Translations under genes and position numbers: made by a program
DNA from: Rehmannia glutinosa
Taxonomy: Eukaryota > Streptophyta > Magnoliopsida > Lamiales > Orobanchaceae
DNA: 64,000 nt
Assembly (NCBI GenBank): GCA_016081115.2
Contig: CM071931.1
Coordinates: forward strand, 13,276,284-13,340,283
Direction: 5' to 3'
The notes under the pieces: model-generated
Seen by the model: only the letters and a program-made list of their open reading frames with translations
Database searches by the model: none
Told to the model about the DNA's origin: nothing
In this document: piece by piece, positions 10,759 to 19,862 of the stretch
Position numbering within the stretch: position 1 is the stretch's first letter
How the letters are laid out: each line of letters begins with the position of its first letter

Positions 10759-11551
10759 ATGGCAAAAGGCGGGGACAATGAGAATAATAGAAATCGGGTC
10801 GTGAATGTGCCACCACAGCCTGAGGCACCAGAAAGGGCAATCCGCGATTACTTTCTGCCGACCGTGCACCAGAATTACTCCGGAATTGTGTGCCAGCCCA
10901 TAAATTCGAATAATTTCGAATTGAAACCGGGCCTCATAAGCATGGTTCAATAGAATCAGTTTGGGGAGTCCAGTGGATGATCCGAATACACATTTGGCCA
11001 CATTCTTGGAAATTTGCGACACCATCAAGATGAATGGTGTAACTAATGAGGCCATTCGATTGAGGCTTTTCCCGTTTTCATTCCGGGATAAGGCCAGGCA
11101 GTGCTTACAGACGTTCGCCCCTGGGAGTATTACAAGCTGGGATGATCTGACTCAAAAATTCTTAGCAAAATTTTTCCCTCCCAGCAAGACACTCCAACTA
11201 AAGAGCAAGATAGCCTAGTTCCAACAAATTGATTTTGAGCCGTTATACGAAGCTTGGGAGCGATTTAAAGATTTGTTGCGGAGATGCCCACAGCATGGCT
11301 ATGCAGACTGGCAGAGAGTTCAGTATTTTTACAATGGGCTGAATGGGCATACGAGGATGATACTAGATGCGGCAATAGGAGGTACATTGATGGCTAAAAC
11401 ACCGACTGAGGCCTTACTTTTACTTGAAGAAATGGCCACAAACAACTATCAATGGCCCTCCGAGAGATCAGCGTCGAAGCCAGTTGCCGGTGTTCTTGAG
11501 CTTGATACAATGTCAGCTTTGGCAGTTCAAATCTCGAGTCTAACAAAGTAA
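10759..11551 (+). pseudogene. Gypsy Gag, capsid part, broken
   Basis: Reading starts at the ATG at 10759 with a 64-codon block. It changes frame near 10955, continues at 10961-11218, meets an in-frame TAG, and resumes in the same frame to 11551. The middle (HLATFLEICDTIKMNG, FPFSFRDKARQCLQ, WDDLTQKFLAKFFPP, YEAWERFKDLLRRCPQHG) is the plant retrotransposon Gag domain, which assembles virus-like particles. Lesions: at least one frameshift, one stop at 11216-11218 and a stop near 11551. Confidence 0.8.
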
Positions 11552-11651
11552 TTGGCAATCATGAATACTGGCGGCACACCACAGCAAGCCGCACTTCCAC
11601 CCACAGCTCGTTCATGTAACCGCCACTCACGAAGCCGAGCAAGTCAATTAT

Positions 11652-12725
11652 GTGAATAACCGGGATTTTAATAACAGAGGTAATTCATTACCAACTCACT
11701 ACCACCCGGGACTTCACAATCATGAGAATCTCTCTTATAGCAACAACAGGAATGTATTGAATCCACCTCCAGGTTATCCAAACTCATCCAGTTCCAATGC
11801 ACTCGGAGGTGAAAAGAAGCAGTCGCTTGAGGAGATGCTCGGCTCATTCGTCGGAGAGACCAGGAATCGAATGAATAGGAGTGAGGCGCAGATTGATGGT
11901 CTGAATACTAAGATGAGCACAATGGAGACGCATATTGGGTCGATCAAGACACAAATGGGTCAGTTGGCTACAGCCGTGAATTCATTGCAGCAGAAGGGAA
12001 AGTTCCCAAGTGATACAGAGGTTAATCCGAGAGAGCACTGCAATGCAATTTACATGAAAAAGGAAGCAAAAATTCAGCCTGCTCCCAAAGAATCACCTAT
12101 TTATGCGAAACCAGTGGAATCCAAGAAAATGAAGTGGGAAGATTTTGAAACTGTCTATCTGACAGAGGAGTGTAGTGCAATAGTCCAGAGTAAACTAACT
12201 CAGAAAATGAAGGATCCAGGGAGTTTTACTATTCCTTGTACTATTGGAGGAGTTTTCTTTGAGAAACCACTTTGTGATCTTGGGTCCAGTGTGAATCTGA
12301 TATCTCTTTCTGATGTGACGAAGTATGGGCTCGGGGAGGTGAAACCGTCCAACATCACTTTGCAGTTTGCTGATCGATCCATCGCCTATCCATGGGGAAT
12401 CATTGAAGACGTGTTGGTAAGAATTAATACATTTGTTTTTCCTGTGGATTTTGTAGTGTTGGACGTGAACGAGGACAAGAAAATACCCATAATCTTTGGG
12501 CAGCCATTTTTAGCTACAACACGGGCTTTGATCGATGTAGAAATGGGGGAGCTAACATTGCGGGCAAATCAGGAGAAAGTTGTATTCACCATCCATCCAA
12601 CCAACAGGCTAAAATTTGAATTAAATGATGGTAAGCAGATGGTTGGGAATATAGCTGAAGACATTGGAGGTTGGGAAGTTTCTAAGGGCAATGTGGATAA
12701 CATGTCTATTGGAGCCCCAACTTGA
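11652..12725 (+). CDS. Gypsy Gag C-terminus plus retropepsin-like domain, 357-codon open frame
   Basis: The first ~60 residues are Asn-rich. Residues about 60-120 form a predicted coiled coil (LEEMLGSFVGETRNRMNRSEAQI...). Residues about 170-340 are a retropepsin-like fold with the motif CDLGSSVNL (Asp codon at 12276-12278) and a flap/C-terminal part ending IFGQPFLATTRALIDV. The D-L-G form is usual in Athila-type elements. This is the longest intact frame in the element. The frame then stops and no polymerase follows, so the product would be a Gag-protease protein only. Confidence 0.75.
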   Translation: MNNRDFNNRGNSLPTHYHPGLHNHENLSYSNNRNVLNPPPGYPNSSSSNALGGEKKQSLEEMLGSFVGETRNRMNRSEAQIDGLNTKMSTMETHIGSIKTQMGQLATAVNSLQQKGKFPSDTEVNPREHCNAIYMKKEAKIQPAPKESPIYAKPVESKKMKWEDFETVYLTEECSAIVQSKLTQKMKDPGSFTIPCTIGGVFFEKPLCDLGSSVNLISLSDVTKYGLGEVKPSNITLQFADRSIAYPWGIIEDVLVRINTFVFPVDFVVLDVNEDKKIPIIFGQPFLATTRALIDVEMGELTLRANQEKVVFTIHPTNRLKFELNDGKQMVGNIAEDIGGWEVSKGNVDNMSIGAPT

Positions 12726-12754
12726 GGATAATCTGACATAGTCTAGCTGAAGAC

Positions 12755-14748
12755 TGTAAACTTAGCGCTTCTTGGGAGGCAACCCAAGCCCCTTTTTATT
12801 TCTTTCTTAGTTTAATATAATTTAGTAGTTGTTTTTGTTTTTTTTTGAATTTTTTGCATTTTTAGGAGTAGTAAGTTGCATCATACCCCACCCCTCTTAT
12901 TTGTGCAAATCCCACATATCCCACTCCATCTTCACAAATGAGCATTATAACACCACACACACCATATTCATCTCATCCATTCACTATTTGGTAAGTTTGC
13001 AACTTCCAAACCCCACCCCATGGTTTTCCCCGTCTTGTGATTGTTGTGTGGTTGGATTGTAGTAGTGCTCAGATAATTGTTGTTGATTTGTGGATTGTGG
13101 ATTGTTTGCTCATGTTAGACTTAGGCTTGGTGTTGATTTTTGAGATTGAATTGAGTTATCCGATGCATTCACTATCTTTGCCCAAATTCATGCATATGAG
13201 GTGTTTGATAAAATGCCCCAATGACAATTTCACATTGTTTAGTGTTATCTTGCATATCTATGCTTATCTTTTTGACATGGCACTATATTTTTTTACTTGG
13301 GTGCATTATTATATGCTTTGATTTTCGAGTTCTCACCCATAACCGAATTCCATGGTTCCACGAGTTTTGTTTTCTTGTCTACCTTGCTAGGTTGCAAAAA
13401 TGCGAAACCAAAAAGGGTCGAGGCCAACGCCAATGGGAAGAACAAGACCACACCTCAGAGGCATACAACACCCACGGGCTTGTACGCTAGGATGCATTGT
13501 GAGCTTATACGAGACACCTCCTACACGTAGTAGTACCACATGACTTAAGGAGCCTTCGCTCCTCGGCTACCAGGAAAGTCCTTTTTCCCACATCTCCATT
13601 GGGGACAATGTCGTTTTAAGTTTGGGGGGTGCAGTCTATTTTTATTCTTCGAGTTGAGTCTTGAGTAAAAAAACGATAAAAAGAGTCCAGTGTCGAGTCG
13701 GGTTGTGTGTAAAACTGTGAAATTACATGACTAAGTGAATTTGTTGAATATGAGTTGAACGGTCAAGAGAGCATGTGTTTAAACCGTGATCTATTCTTCT
13801 TTCCATTAATTCCATCTATGTGCTTAACTCTGCTGATTTTTTGGGGATAAATTATGCGATTGAGTGTTTCTTTTATGATTCCACCGGATTCTAGAACTCG
13901 TCTGGTCACTATCGAGGTAAAATCCTAGGTGAAGTAACACTAAGGAAGTGATTTAAGCCATCGTTGAACAAGCCAGAGCCTAAAAGCCTACCTTGGTATT
14001 ATATTTTCCCTAGTGTTAAACCTGTTTCTTTGGCAACCAATCTAAATACCAGAGCCTAAATGTGAAAATCCTAATTACCCATCACTCATACACACAAGGT
14101 ATAGAAAAATATTGAAGGTTGAGGAGGGTATGATGAGAAGGGTATGTATTTAATTGAATGAAGTTGCCCGAGAAAAGAAAATATGAAACCCCATGTATGC
14201 AAAAGAATAAGTTTGGGGGTTCCAAAAAAAAAAAAAGAGAAAAATCAGCGGATTGAAGGTTCATAAATATTGGGGATGTCAAAAAGTGAAGGGTAGTGTT
14301 GATTGTTGATTAAAAGTGATAATTGTGTGTTTGGGTGATTTGAGCCACTTAATCCCATATTTTCTTACCTTACCCTAAGCCCACATTACAAGCTTTAAAA
14401 GTCCTATTGATCCTTGTGTTACATTAGCCTACATTAGTGGAGATTAGTGTGAAAGACAAGCCTATGGAGTCCAGTAAGCATCTCATCTCTATATTCAAAA
14501 AGTGGAACATTTTGAAAACACTTGATTGCGTGAATCTATCTGGATAATGAAAACGGGGTTAGCATGAACATTCCACCTTCATGATCACACTGTGAAAATA
14601 CGTGTTTGATTGATAGTGAAACGAAATTTGACGAAAGAGTTTGGTTATGAAGTTTTGCAGTTAGTATGTTGAGTCAGTCGTCTTTATTTTTGTTTCATCC
14701 ATGTTTGTTGATTTTTAGAGTCTGTAATTGCTTGAGGACAAGCAAACG
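12755..14748 (+). other. Gypsy non-coding tail with conserved Athila-type blocks
   Basis: The block GCGCTTCTTGGGAGGCAACCCAAGCC (about 12764-12790) follows the Gag-protease frame directly, where pol would be in a complete element. CCATTGGGGACAATG with a following AAGTTTGGGGGG lies near 13600-13626. Both recur in Athila-like elements. The remaining ~1.9 kb has only short T-rich frames without motifs. Confidence 0.65.
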
Positions 14749-14766
14749 TCTAAGTTTGGGGGTATT
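14749..14766 (+). other. Polypurine tract region before the right LTR
   Basis: Sequence AAGTTTGGGGGTATT lies immediately upstream of the right LTR start TGTTAAG at 14767. A near-identical AAGTTTGGGGG occurs at about 13618. Confidence 0.6.
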
Positions 14767-16109
14767 TGTTAAGTTGGTTTTATACCAACGTATTGAGTAT
14801 TCTAGATGAGGATTTTGCATTGTTTTCGGGTATTTTAGTGTTGTTTGAGTCAAATTCATGTAATTAGTTGTCGTTTGAGAGTCGGGACAAGTCTTGGATG
14901 CCGAAATTGATTAAACACGATGAAAAACGTGTTTGGACGGTGAAGATCGCATTTTAGAAGTGAAAAAATGGAAAAATATTGAGCAAGATTGAGCGCCGCA
15001 GCGCCAAAACCCCCGTGCCGCAGTGCGGGGTTTCGAAATAGTACAGTGGGCTGAACATTGGTAGGCGCTGCAGTGCCCATAAACAAGGGCTACAGCGCCC
15101 CAAATATAGCAGCAGGGAATGAGACAAAGCGGGCGCGCTGCCAGCGATGAAGGACGATGAAAGAACGGCAGAAACGCGATCGATGCGGCAAAAAAAGAAA
15201 ACAACGCACGCTGAGGCGCGCGATGGAGAAATACAGCGCGCGTCCGCGCGGTCAAGGTCTGAACGTGGGCTGAATTAAATTTTGGGCTTTTTGACGCGTT
15301 TTTAAGGGCTTCGACTTATAAATACACTGCGGAGGCGTACATGACAAGGGGTCGGACATTATTTTGAGCACAACACAAGGCAAGAGACATAGAGCTAGGG
15401 TTCGGGACGGCAATTGGATGCATTTCTTGTCTGGACACAAAGAGAATTCCTTCTCTTTTCTTCTGAATTCTTTCTTTGCTTTTCTTTGTCGATTTTTGAG
15501 ATGTATAATTATTTATTTATGAGTTTTTGTACATCCAATATGAGCTAAACCCATCTTTCTAGGGGATTGATGTAACTTACGTTTGAACCTATGTTTTGAT
15601 TTCCAGTTTATGAAATTCGCATATTATTTAATCTATTTGTGCTATTTGATTTGATTGCATCTGGATTATCTGGTCAATAATTTAGATTGTTTGGCGTGTT
15701 TAATTTGACGCTCGAGAGAGGTAATTGAACGTCTGGCCATAGAATAGCACAACCTAGGGTTTCATAGAATCGAGAGGTTTATGAATCTTTTGAAGCATGT
15801 GATAGAATATTCATTGAGCGTATTAGGGTTTAATTTATGATTTTTATAGAGATATCGAAATCAAAAATTGGAACCTAGAATCACTTGGCACTCGAGAGAG
15901 GAAGTGATAAACGGTAGGAATATTGGCTTATAGATTAATAACTTGTGATTAATAAACTGGATTGAAAACATAGGGGATAACTAGGTGAAATCAACCCTCT
16001 AGAATTCATCTTCTACGTGTTTGATTAATTGTCTGAACCAATTTATTGCTTAATTTTAGTTTTCTTTTTATTTTAAAAACATCCATCTCTTTTCGATTTC
16101 TAGATAGAA
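14767..16109 (+). repeat. Right LTR of the gypsy element, 3'-truncated
   Basis: Collinear with the left LTR from TGTTAAGTTGG to CTAGATAGAA, with TATAAATA at 15317-15324. It lacks the terminal ~127 bp found at 10403-10529. Many differences are C/T or G/A, but the GC-rich block at about 14990-15260 is rearranged and shorter. Confidence 0.88.
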
Positions 16110-16883
16110 AAAACAAAGATCGATATTTTTGGAAAATACCTAAGGGTTTGGACGCTTCCAAATTCCAGCCCACAAGAAGTGAAGATGTGGTATGAGTTTG
16201 GGGCTTTGGCCTCGGTCTATACTACTTCACCTGCCTTCTCGGAGATCAAGCAATTACCAAAATGGATCCAGGAAGCAGTTTACGAGTGCTGGTCAAATAA
16301 TGACAGCTTGAAACAAAAGGATACCTTGGAACTATATTTCATAAGTGCAGCTCCAGAGCCCGTCGGAAAAGGAGGTCATGAAGCCTTTCATTACATCAGG
16401 CTTCGACGACCAGAAGAAAGAGCCTTCAAAAATATCAAGGAGACAAATTCAGAAGAAGTACAATTGGCCATGACCTTCACCGAAGATCAGATTACAACTA
16501 GAAGGGCATGGGGATTGTGGGTCTATCTCACTGAGATGGACAAAGTCAAGTTTTCGTTCAAGTTTTATCAAAATTCAGTGAACGAATCATTCCTGTTGAA
16601 TATTATGACAGGAAAAACTACAAGATTTGCAGAAGACCTGTTCGAAAATAAAAGAAATTTTCTGTGGGAAAACAAGCTGTTGGGGAGTAAAGAAACTCGC
16701 CGGAAATATTGTAATATGGCTCACATCGGCCATTGGGAACTTTGGGTCTGTCTCGAATGTCAAAACCAGAAAGAACCGGAATTTGGCAAAGGATTCCAGC
16801 CAAAAGTCGATCGGAGAAGACCCGGCGACAGAGAAGACAAGTCACAGAAGTATCTAAAGTTTTGGGGACCACCAAAAAAGTAG
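16110..16883 (+). pseudogene. 3' part of transactivator-like gene, beyond the gypsy insertion
   Basis: The homologous reading resumes right after the truncated right LTR; 16179-16883 is open for 234 codons. The N-terminal part (MWYEFGALASVYTT) resembles the conserved core of caulimovirid transactivators, which allow reinitiation on polycistronic RNA. The C-terminal third has a Cys/Trp/His-containing segment (HIGHWELWVCLEC) and a basic, polar tail. It is followed within about 125 bp by an as-1-like promoter element, as in related genomes. It cannot be expressed as one gene because 7 kb of gypsy DNA separates it from its start. Confidence 0.55.
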
Positions 16884-17006
16884 ATTCCCCGACAAAGTTA
16901 GAGAAGGCATGTGACTCAAGGACAACCCACTCAGCAAAGAGACAAAAGGTGGGTCAGATCTAGTAATTGACATCCAACTAATCAAGATGCTGATAATTCA
17001 AGCAAA

Positions 17007-17026
17007 TGATGTAAGCAATGATGTCA
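17007..17026 (+). promoter_or_regulatory. as-1-like element of the pararetroviral promoter
   Basis: Two TGATG motifs are spaced as in the CaMV 35S as-1 element, where TGACG occurs twice with the same 7-base gap; most aligned bases agree. The TGACG-to-TGATG changes are what deamination of methylated CpG would produce. TGA/bZIP factors bind the intact motif. Placed about 195 bp upstream of the TATA box. Confidence 0.55.
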
Positions 17027-17201
17027 TAAGATTCCATCTAACTAAAAGACGGAAAAAGAAAAGTCATCAGGCTTTGGAGCCTTATCAGATTTCCTTGGAT
17101 ACCAGACGAGGGGGGTCCCAAGCCATGTGAAAATAGGAAGGCATCCTCTACTTTCATCAAGTGGATGTGAGAAACCAAGAAATAGAGGCATTACTTACCT
17201 C

Positions 17202-17209
17202 TATATAAA
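17202..17209 (+). promoter_or_regulatory. TATA box of the pregenomic-RNA promoter
   Basis: TATATAAA sits in the context ACCTCTATATAAACAAG, closely resembling caulimovirid pregenomic promoters. Transcription would start near 17235. The distance from there to about 17850 matches the 600-nt leader expected before the primer site. Confidence 0.65.
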
Positions 17210-17261
17210 CAAGAGTTTTCAGAAGACTAAAGGCATCGAACATCTCCCTTAGTCTTCTAAC

Positions 17262-17267
17262 AATAAA
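17262..17267 (+). terminator. AATAAA polyadenylation signal of the viral transcript
   Basis: AATAAA lies shortly after the inferred transcription start, as in caulimovirids, where it is bypassed on the first pass and used on the second. Further AATAAA-like copies occur at about 17410-17445. Confidence 0.45.
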
Positions 17268-17849
17268 TTTCCTTTGTAAAATGAGTGGAGTGTTTAGAAT
17301 TTTCAGAGTGTTTTCAATTTTAAATTTTTTTAGTTTTATGTACAAGAGTGTGATAGCCTTTATCAGAGGCTAAACAAGTTTTCTCCTCCCAAAAGGAGAT
17401 TACTGATGTAATAAATTTTTCTTTAAAGTTCTTAATAAAATAAAGGTTTTTGTTCAACATGTGTTCATAATGTACTATTGATTCATCCCTTCAAAGAATT
17501 ACTTATACGCCTGGAGTAGGAAACGAACCAAGGCTGTGTTGAGTTGTTGCTGAAGAAGTCGGATAACTTGTAGATCATCTTCCCTGAGGATGAGGTTGAA
17601 CAATGAGGAGTTGTTTGTCAAACGATCTGGGGGCAGTAATTTTCCGACTGGTTGTGTTGCGAGCCATCTCACCTAGTGCTGTTTCGGTCAAAGAAAGTAT
17701 GAATTTTAAGGAATTTATTAATTTTACGGAAGCATGTTGGGCCTGATATGGTCGTAATGGACTATTTTCATTTTCAGTCTAAAGACCCAATGTGTATACG
17801 GATAAATACTTGAAATGAGATCTTGATAAAAGTATGTTTTGTTGAGTTT

Positions 17850-18098
17850 ATAGGCTGGAAACCTGACATGATCCATTTAAAACCTCTGAATAGAGACTGG
17901 ATCTTAGTAGGTGTAACAATGCCACGAACAAAATAAGTTACAGAAAATAAGGGTTCTTATTTCTCGAAAAAACCGAAAAAAAAAATTGATTATGGAGTAA
18001 AAAATTTATGTTTATTGAATAATGCAATAGAATTATTATTATATAGTAATTTACCACAAATTAGAGATTAGAGGGATAACTAGAACTATTGTTATTAA
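17850..18098 (+). other. Junction between viral end and right MULE end, with a repeated ORF1 fragment
   Basis: AT-rich sequence without a long frame. A 22-23 bp string at about 18076-18098 is identical to 4065-4087 inside viral ORF1. Weaker matches (ATAATGCAA, AAAAATTT) precede both. This suggests that a second, partial piece of ORF1 lies directly against the inner edge of the right inverted repeat. Confidence 0.5.
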
Positions 18099-18099
18099 A

Positions 18100-18243
18100 G
18101 AATAAAATCCTAGGGGCAAAATTGTCCATAGTGTGCAAAGGGTAATTATTTTCATAGTTCAGGGTGTAAAATGTTACGAATTAAAGTCTAGGTTGTGAAG
18201 TGTAAAAAGGGGTAAAGTTGGGGTGGTTAAAAATAATTATCTC
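18100..18243 (-). repeat. Right terminal inverted repeat of the MULE-type element
   Basis: Reverse complement of the left end (2622-2765). It ends at ...AATTATCTC, immediately followed by the second copy of the 10-bp duplication tgatatatta (18244-18253). Confidence 0.7.
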
Positions 18244-18253
18244 TGATATATTA

Positions 18254-19034
18254 TTACATCCATAGTATTTACTTGCTACACTAACAACACATTAGCCGAA
18301 ACATCTACAATACATTGTAGGAATAAAAGATGAGAATAGATAATTAGGATTGCATGCAAAGATAGGGAAAAAGGTAGTTGGCATGGGTCATTTTATGGTG
18401 GATGGGATGGAATTTCCATCTATGTTTAACTCAGTTCATTGTTAGTCATTGGATTATAGAGGGATGGTGTTTTTTCACAACTCATTCCTTAATCCTATAA
18501 TGTTGAATAAATTAAAAATGTTGTGTTCGTTTCATTCAAGAATTACATGTTTATTTGTCGCATTGGTAGGTGGTAGTGTGAATAGCTTGAAATTTATCAG
18601 GATCGAAATTTTTGTTAGCTAAAAGGTGAGTCCACATGCAGTTCCAAAAGAAGGTTGCATGATCTATGGCTATGAAATAGAAAATCATAGTATTTGATTT
18701 ACCCAATTACTTATTGTGTATTAAAGGGATAATTACAAAAACCGCAGAGGTTCAATCTAATTACAAAAAACAATTAGAGATTTTTGAAAATTGCAAAAAA
18801 AAAAAAAAAACCTTTGAGATTTGATTCCGTATAACATTTTCCCTTTCTTAAGCGAAAACATTTCAAAACACCCTTAATATTTATAGAAATATCACAATCA
18901 CCCCCTTAAATGTAAGATATAATCATAACCCAGGGGACTTTTTTGTAATTTTAAAACATCTTAGTAAAGTCTAAATACTGAGTTGGAATGGTCAACATTT
19001 TTTGCATGACTTATAAGTTCAGCTAAACACCCTC
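18254..19034. other. AT-rich spacer with one foldback remnant
   Basis: No gene is seen. At 18725-18950 an AGGGATAATTACAAAAACC start, with an inverted ATTACAAAAAA near 18930, gives an imperfect foldback of the 'gggataattac' MULE/MITE type. No clear target duplication was found. It ends in a TA microsatellite at about 19035-19050. Confidence 0.4.
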
Positions 19035-19408
19035 ATATATATATATATATAGTATAGGATCAAATTTTGATTTTCGATTTGTCCGGACGATTTTATGGGA
19101 TTTTTTTCCTGTTTCTGGGAATGTTTTTGTGATAAATAGGGCATATTTGTTGGGGATTTCTTTGGTATAAAAGTTGGTAAAAACAATGTATTTTTAGTTA
19201 TTAGATCGTATAATGTTCTATGTTATAGATATAGGATGGTGTAAGTTTAGTTATAGAGTGGACGTTACGAGTGTCACGTGCGTGTATATAGTTTGTTTTG
19301 CAGAATTGTTGATTTTTTTATGTTTTCTGAAACTGGATTTTGTGAAATGTGTCAGTATACCTTGCTCTTTTTTGGTTATTCATTCTTTGTATTTATAGTG
19401 TACCATTT

Positions 19409-19862
19409 ACTTAAGAATGATGAACTTTTAGTTATTTTTGATGTATAGTTAAATCTAGTGTGGTGTTGGTTTAACCCCTGCAATAAAAAAAAATGAAAGA
19501 GCCATGGATATATATATTGGTGCATATTTAGTATTGTTATTGCGTAATGAATATGTGTTTTGGTGCATTGATAGGTTTGGTCATGTGTATATAGTCCATG
19601 GAATGCATAATCACACATGGTGTTTAAATAATTTTATTCTAGTATACAAATAAAGTTCATACAATGCACAGTTAGTTTTTCATTTGTGTATTTTTATTTG
19701 ATATCTGATGTTTGAGTTCTGCCTTTAATATTGTTCATTTGTTATTTGGTGTATATTTTACTTAGGAATAATATATGTTTTCTTATCTTTGGTATATAGT
19801 TAAAACTATTGCGGTGTTTTGTTTAACCCCTGCACCAGAAACAAAAAAAAAAAGTGTCATGG
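19409..19862 (+). repeat. Tandem repeat of about 350 bp, split by element A
   Basis: One unit starts TTACTTAAGAATGATG (about 19409), passes through TTTAACCCCTGCA, an A-run and CATGGATATAT, and runs to about 19758. A second unit starts TTACTTAGGAATAAT (about 19759) and reaches TTTAACCCCTGCACC, an A-run and CATGG, where element A is inserted. The unit continues after element A from 47765 (ATATATGTATTGGTGCATATTTAG). Confidence 0.7.

Larger units (their letters stand above)
9034..16109 (+). mobile_element. Athila-like Ty3/gypsy element lacking pol, right LTR truncated
   Basis: LTRs of about 1.5 kb (9034-10529) and at least 1.34 kb (14767-16109) enclose 4.2 kb of internal sequence. Internal features are a tRNA-Asp primer site, a Gag gene, a retropepsin-like domain, the Athila-type block TTGGGAGGCAACCCAAG, a GGGGACAATG block and a purine tract before the right LTR. 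No RT, RNase H or integrase is visible, so it would depend on a partner element. The right LTR stops at CTAGATAGAA, lacking the last ~127 bp present in the left LTR, so no target duplication can be read. It interrupts the viral transactivator-like gene. Confidence 0.85.
2878..17850 (+). mobile_element. Endogenous pararetrovirus (Caulimoviridae, cavemo-/solendovirus-like), interrupted
   Basis: From the primer site onward the order is N-terminal leader ORF region, coat protein with CCHC knuckle, 30K-type movement protein, aspartic protease, reverse transcriptase, RNase H, a transactivator-like gene, and then an as-1/TATA promoter with polyadenylation signals. Excluding the gypsy insertion at 9034-16109, the copy is about 7.9 kb, the usual caulimovirid genome size. 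Coat protein preceding movement protein in one frame, a separate protease-RT-RNase H frame and a downstream transactivator-type gene recall cavemoviruses and solendoviruses; the genus is inferred. No LTR or integrase is present. Multiple stops and frameshifts make it defective. The right boundary is approximate. Confidence 0.85.
2622..18243. mobile_element. Mutator-like (MULE-type) element enclosing a pararetrovirus copy
   Basis: The ends form a long imperfect inverted repeat: GGGATAAAGATTGTTAAC at the left, and the complement GAGATAATTATTTTTAAC at the right. Similarity continues for about 140 bp. A perfect direct repeat tgatatatta directly abuts both ends (2612-2621 and 18244-18253), and 9-10 bp duplications are typical of MULEs. 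No MURA transposase is seen, so it is non-autonomous. Apart from a later gypsy insertion (9034-16109), the interior of about 8.5 kb is essentially an endogenous pararetrovirus. Either the virus integrated into a MULE, or the ends mobilised a viral insertion. The sequence alone does not decide. Confidence 0.72.

Noticed and set aside
12829..13530. Several overlapping plus-strand frames of 77-94 codons
   Set aside because: They are T-rich, lie in the non-coding tail of the gypsy element, and have no conserved motif.
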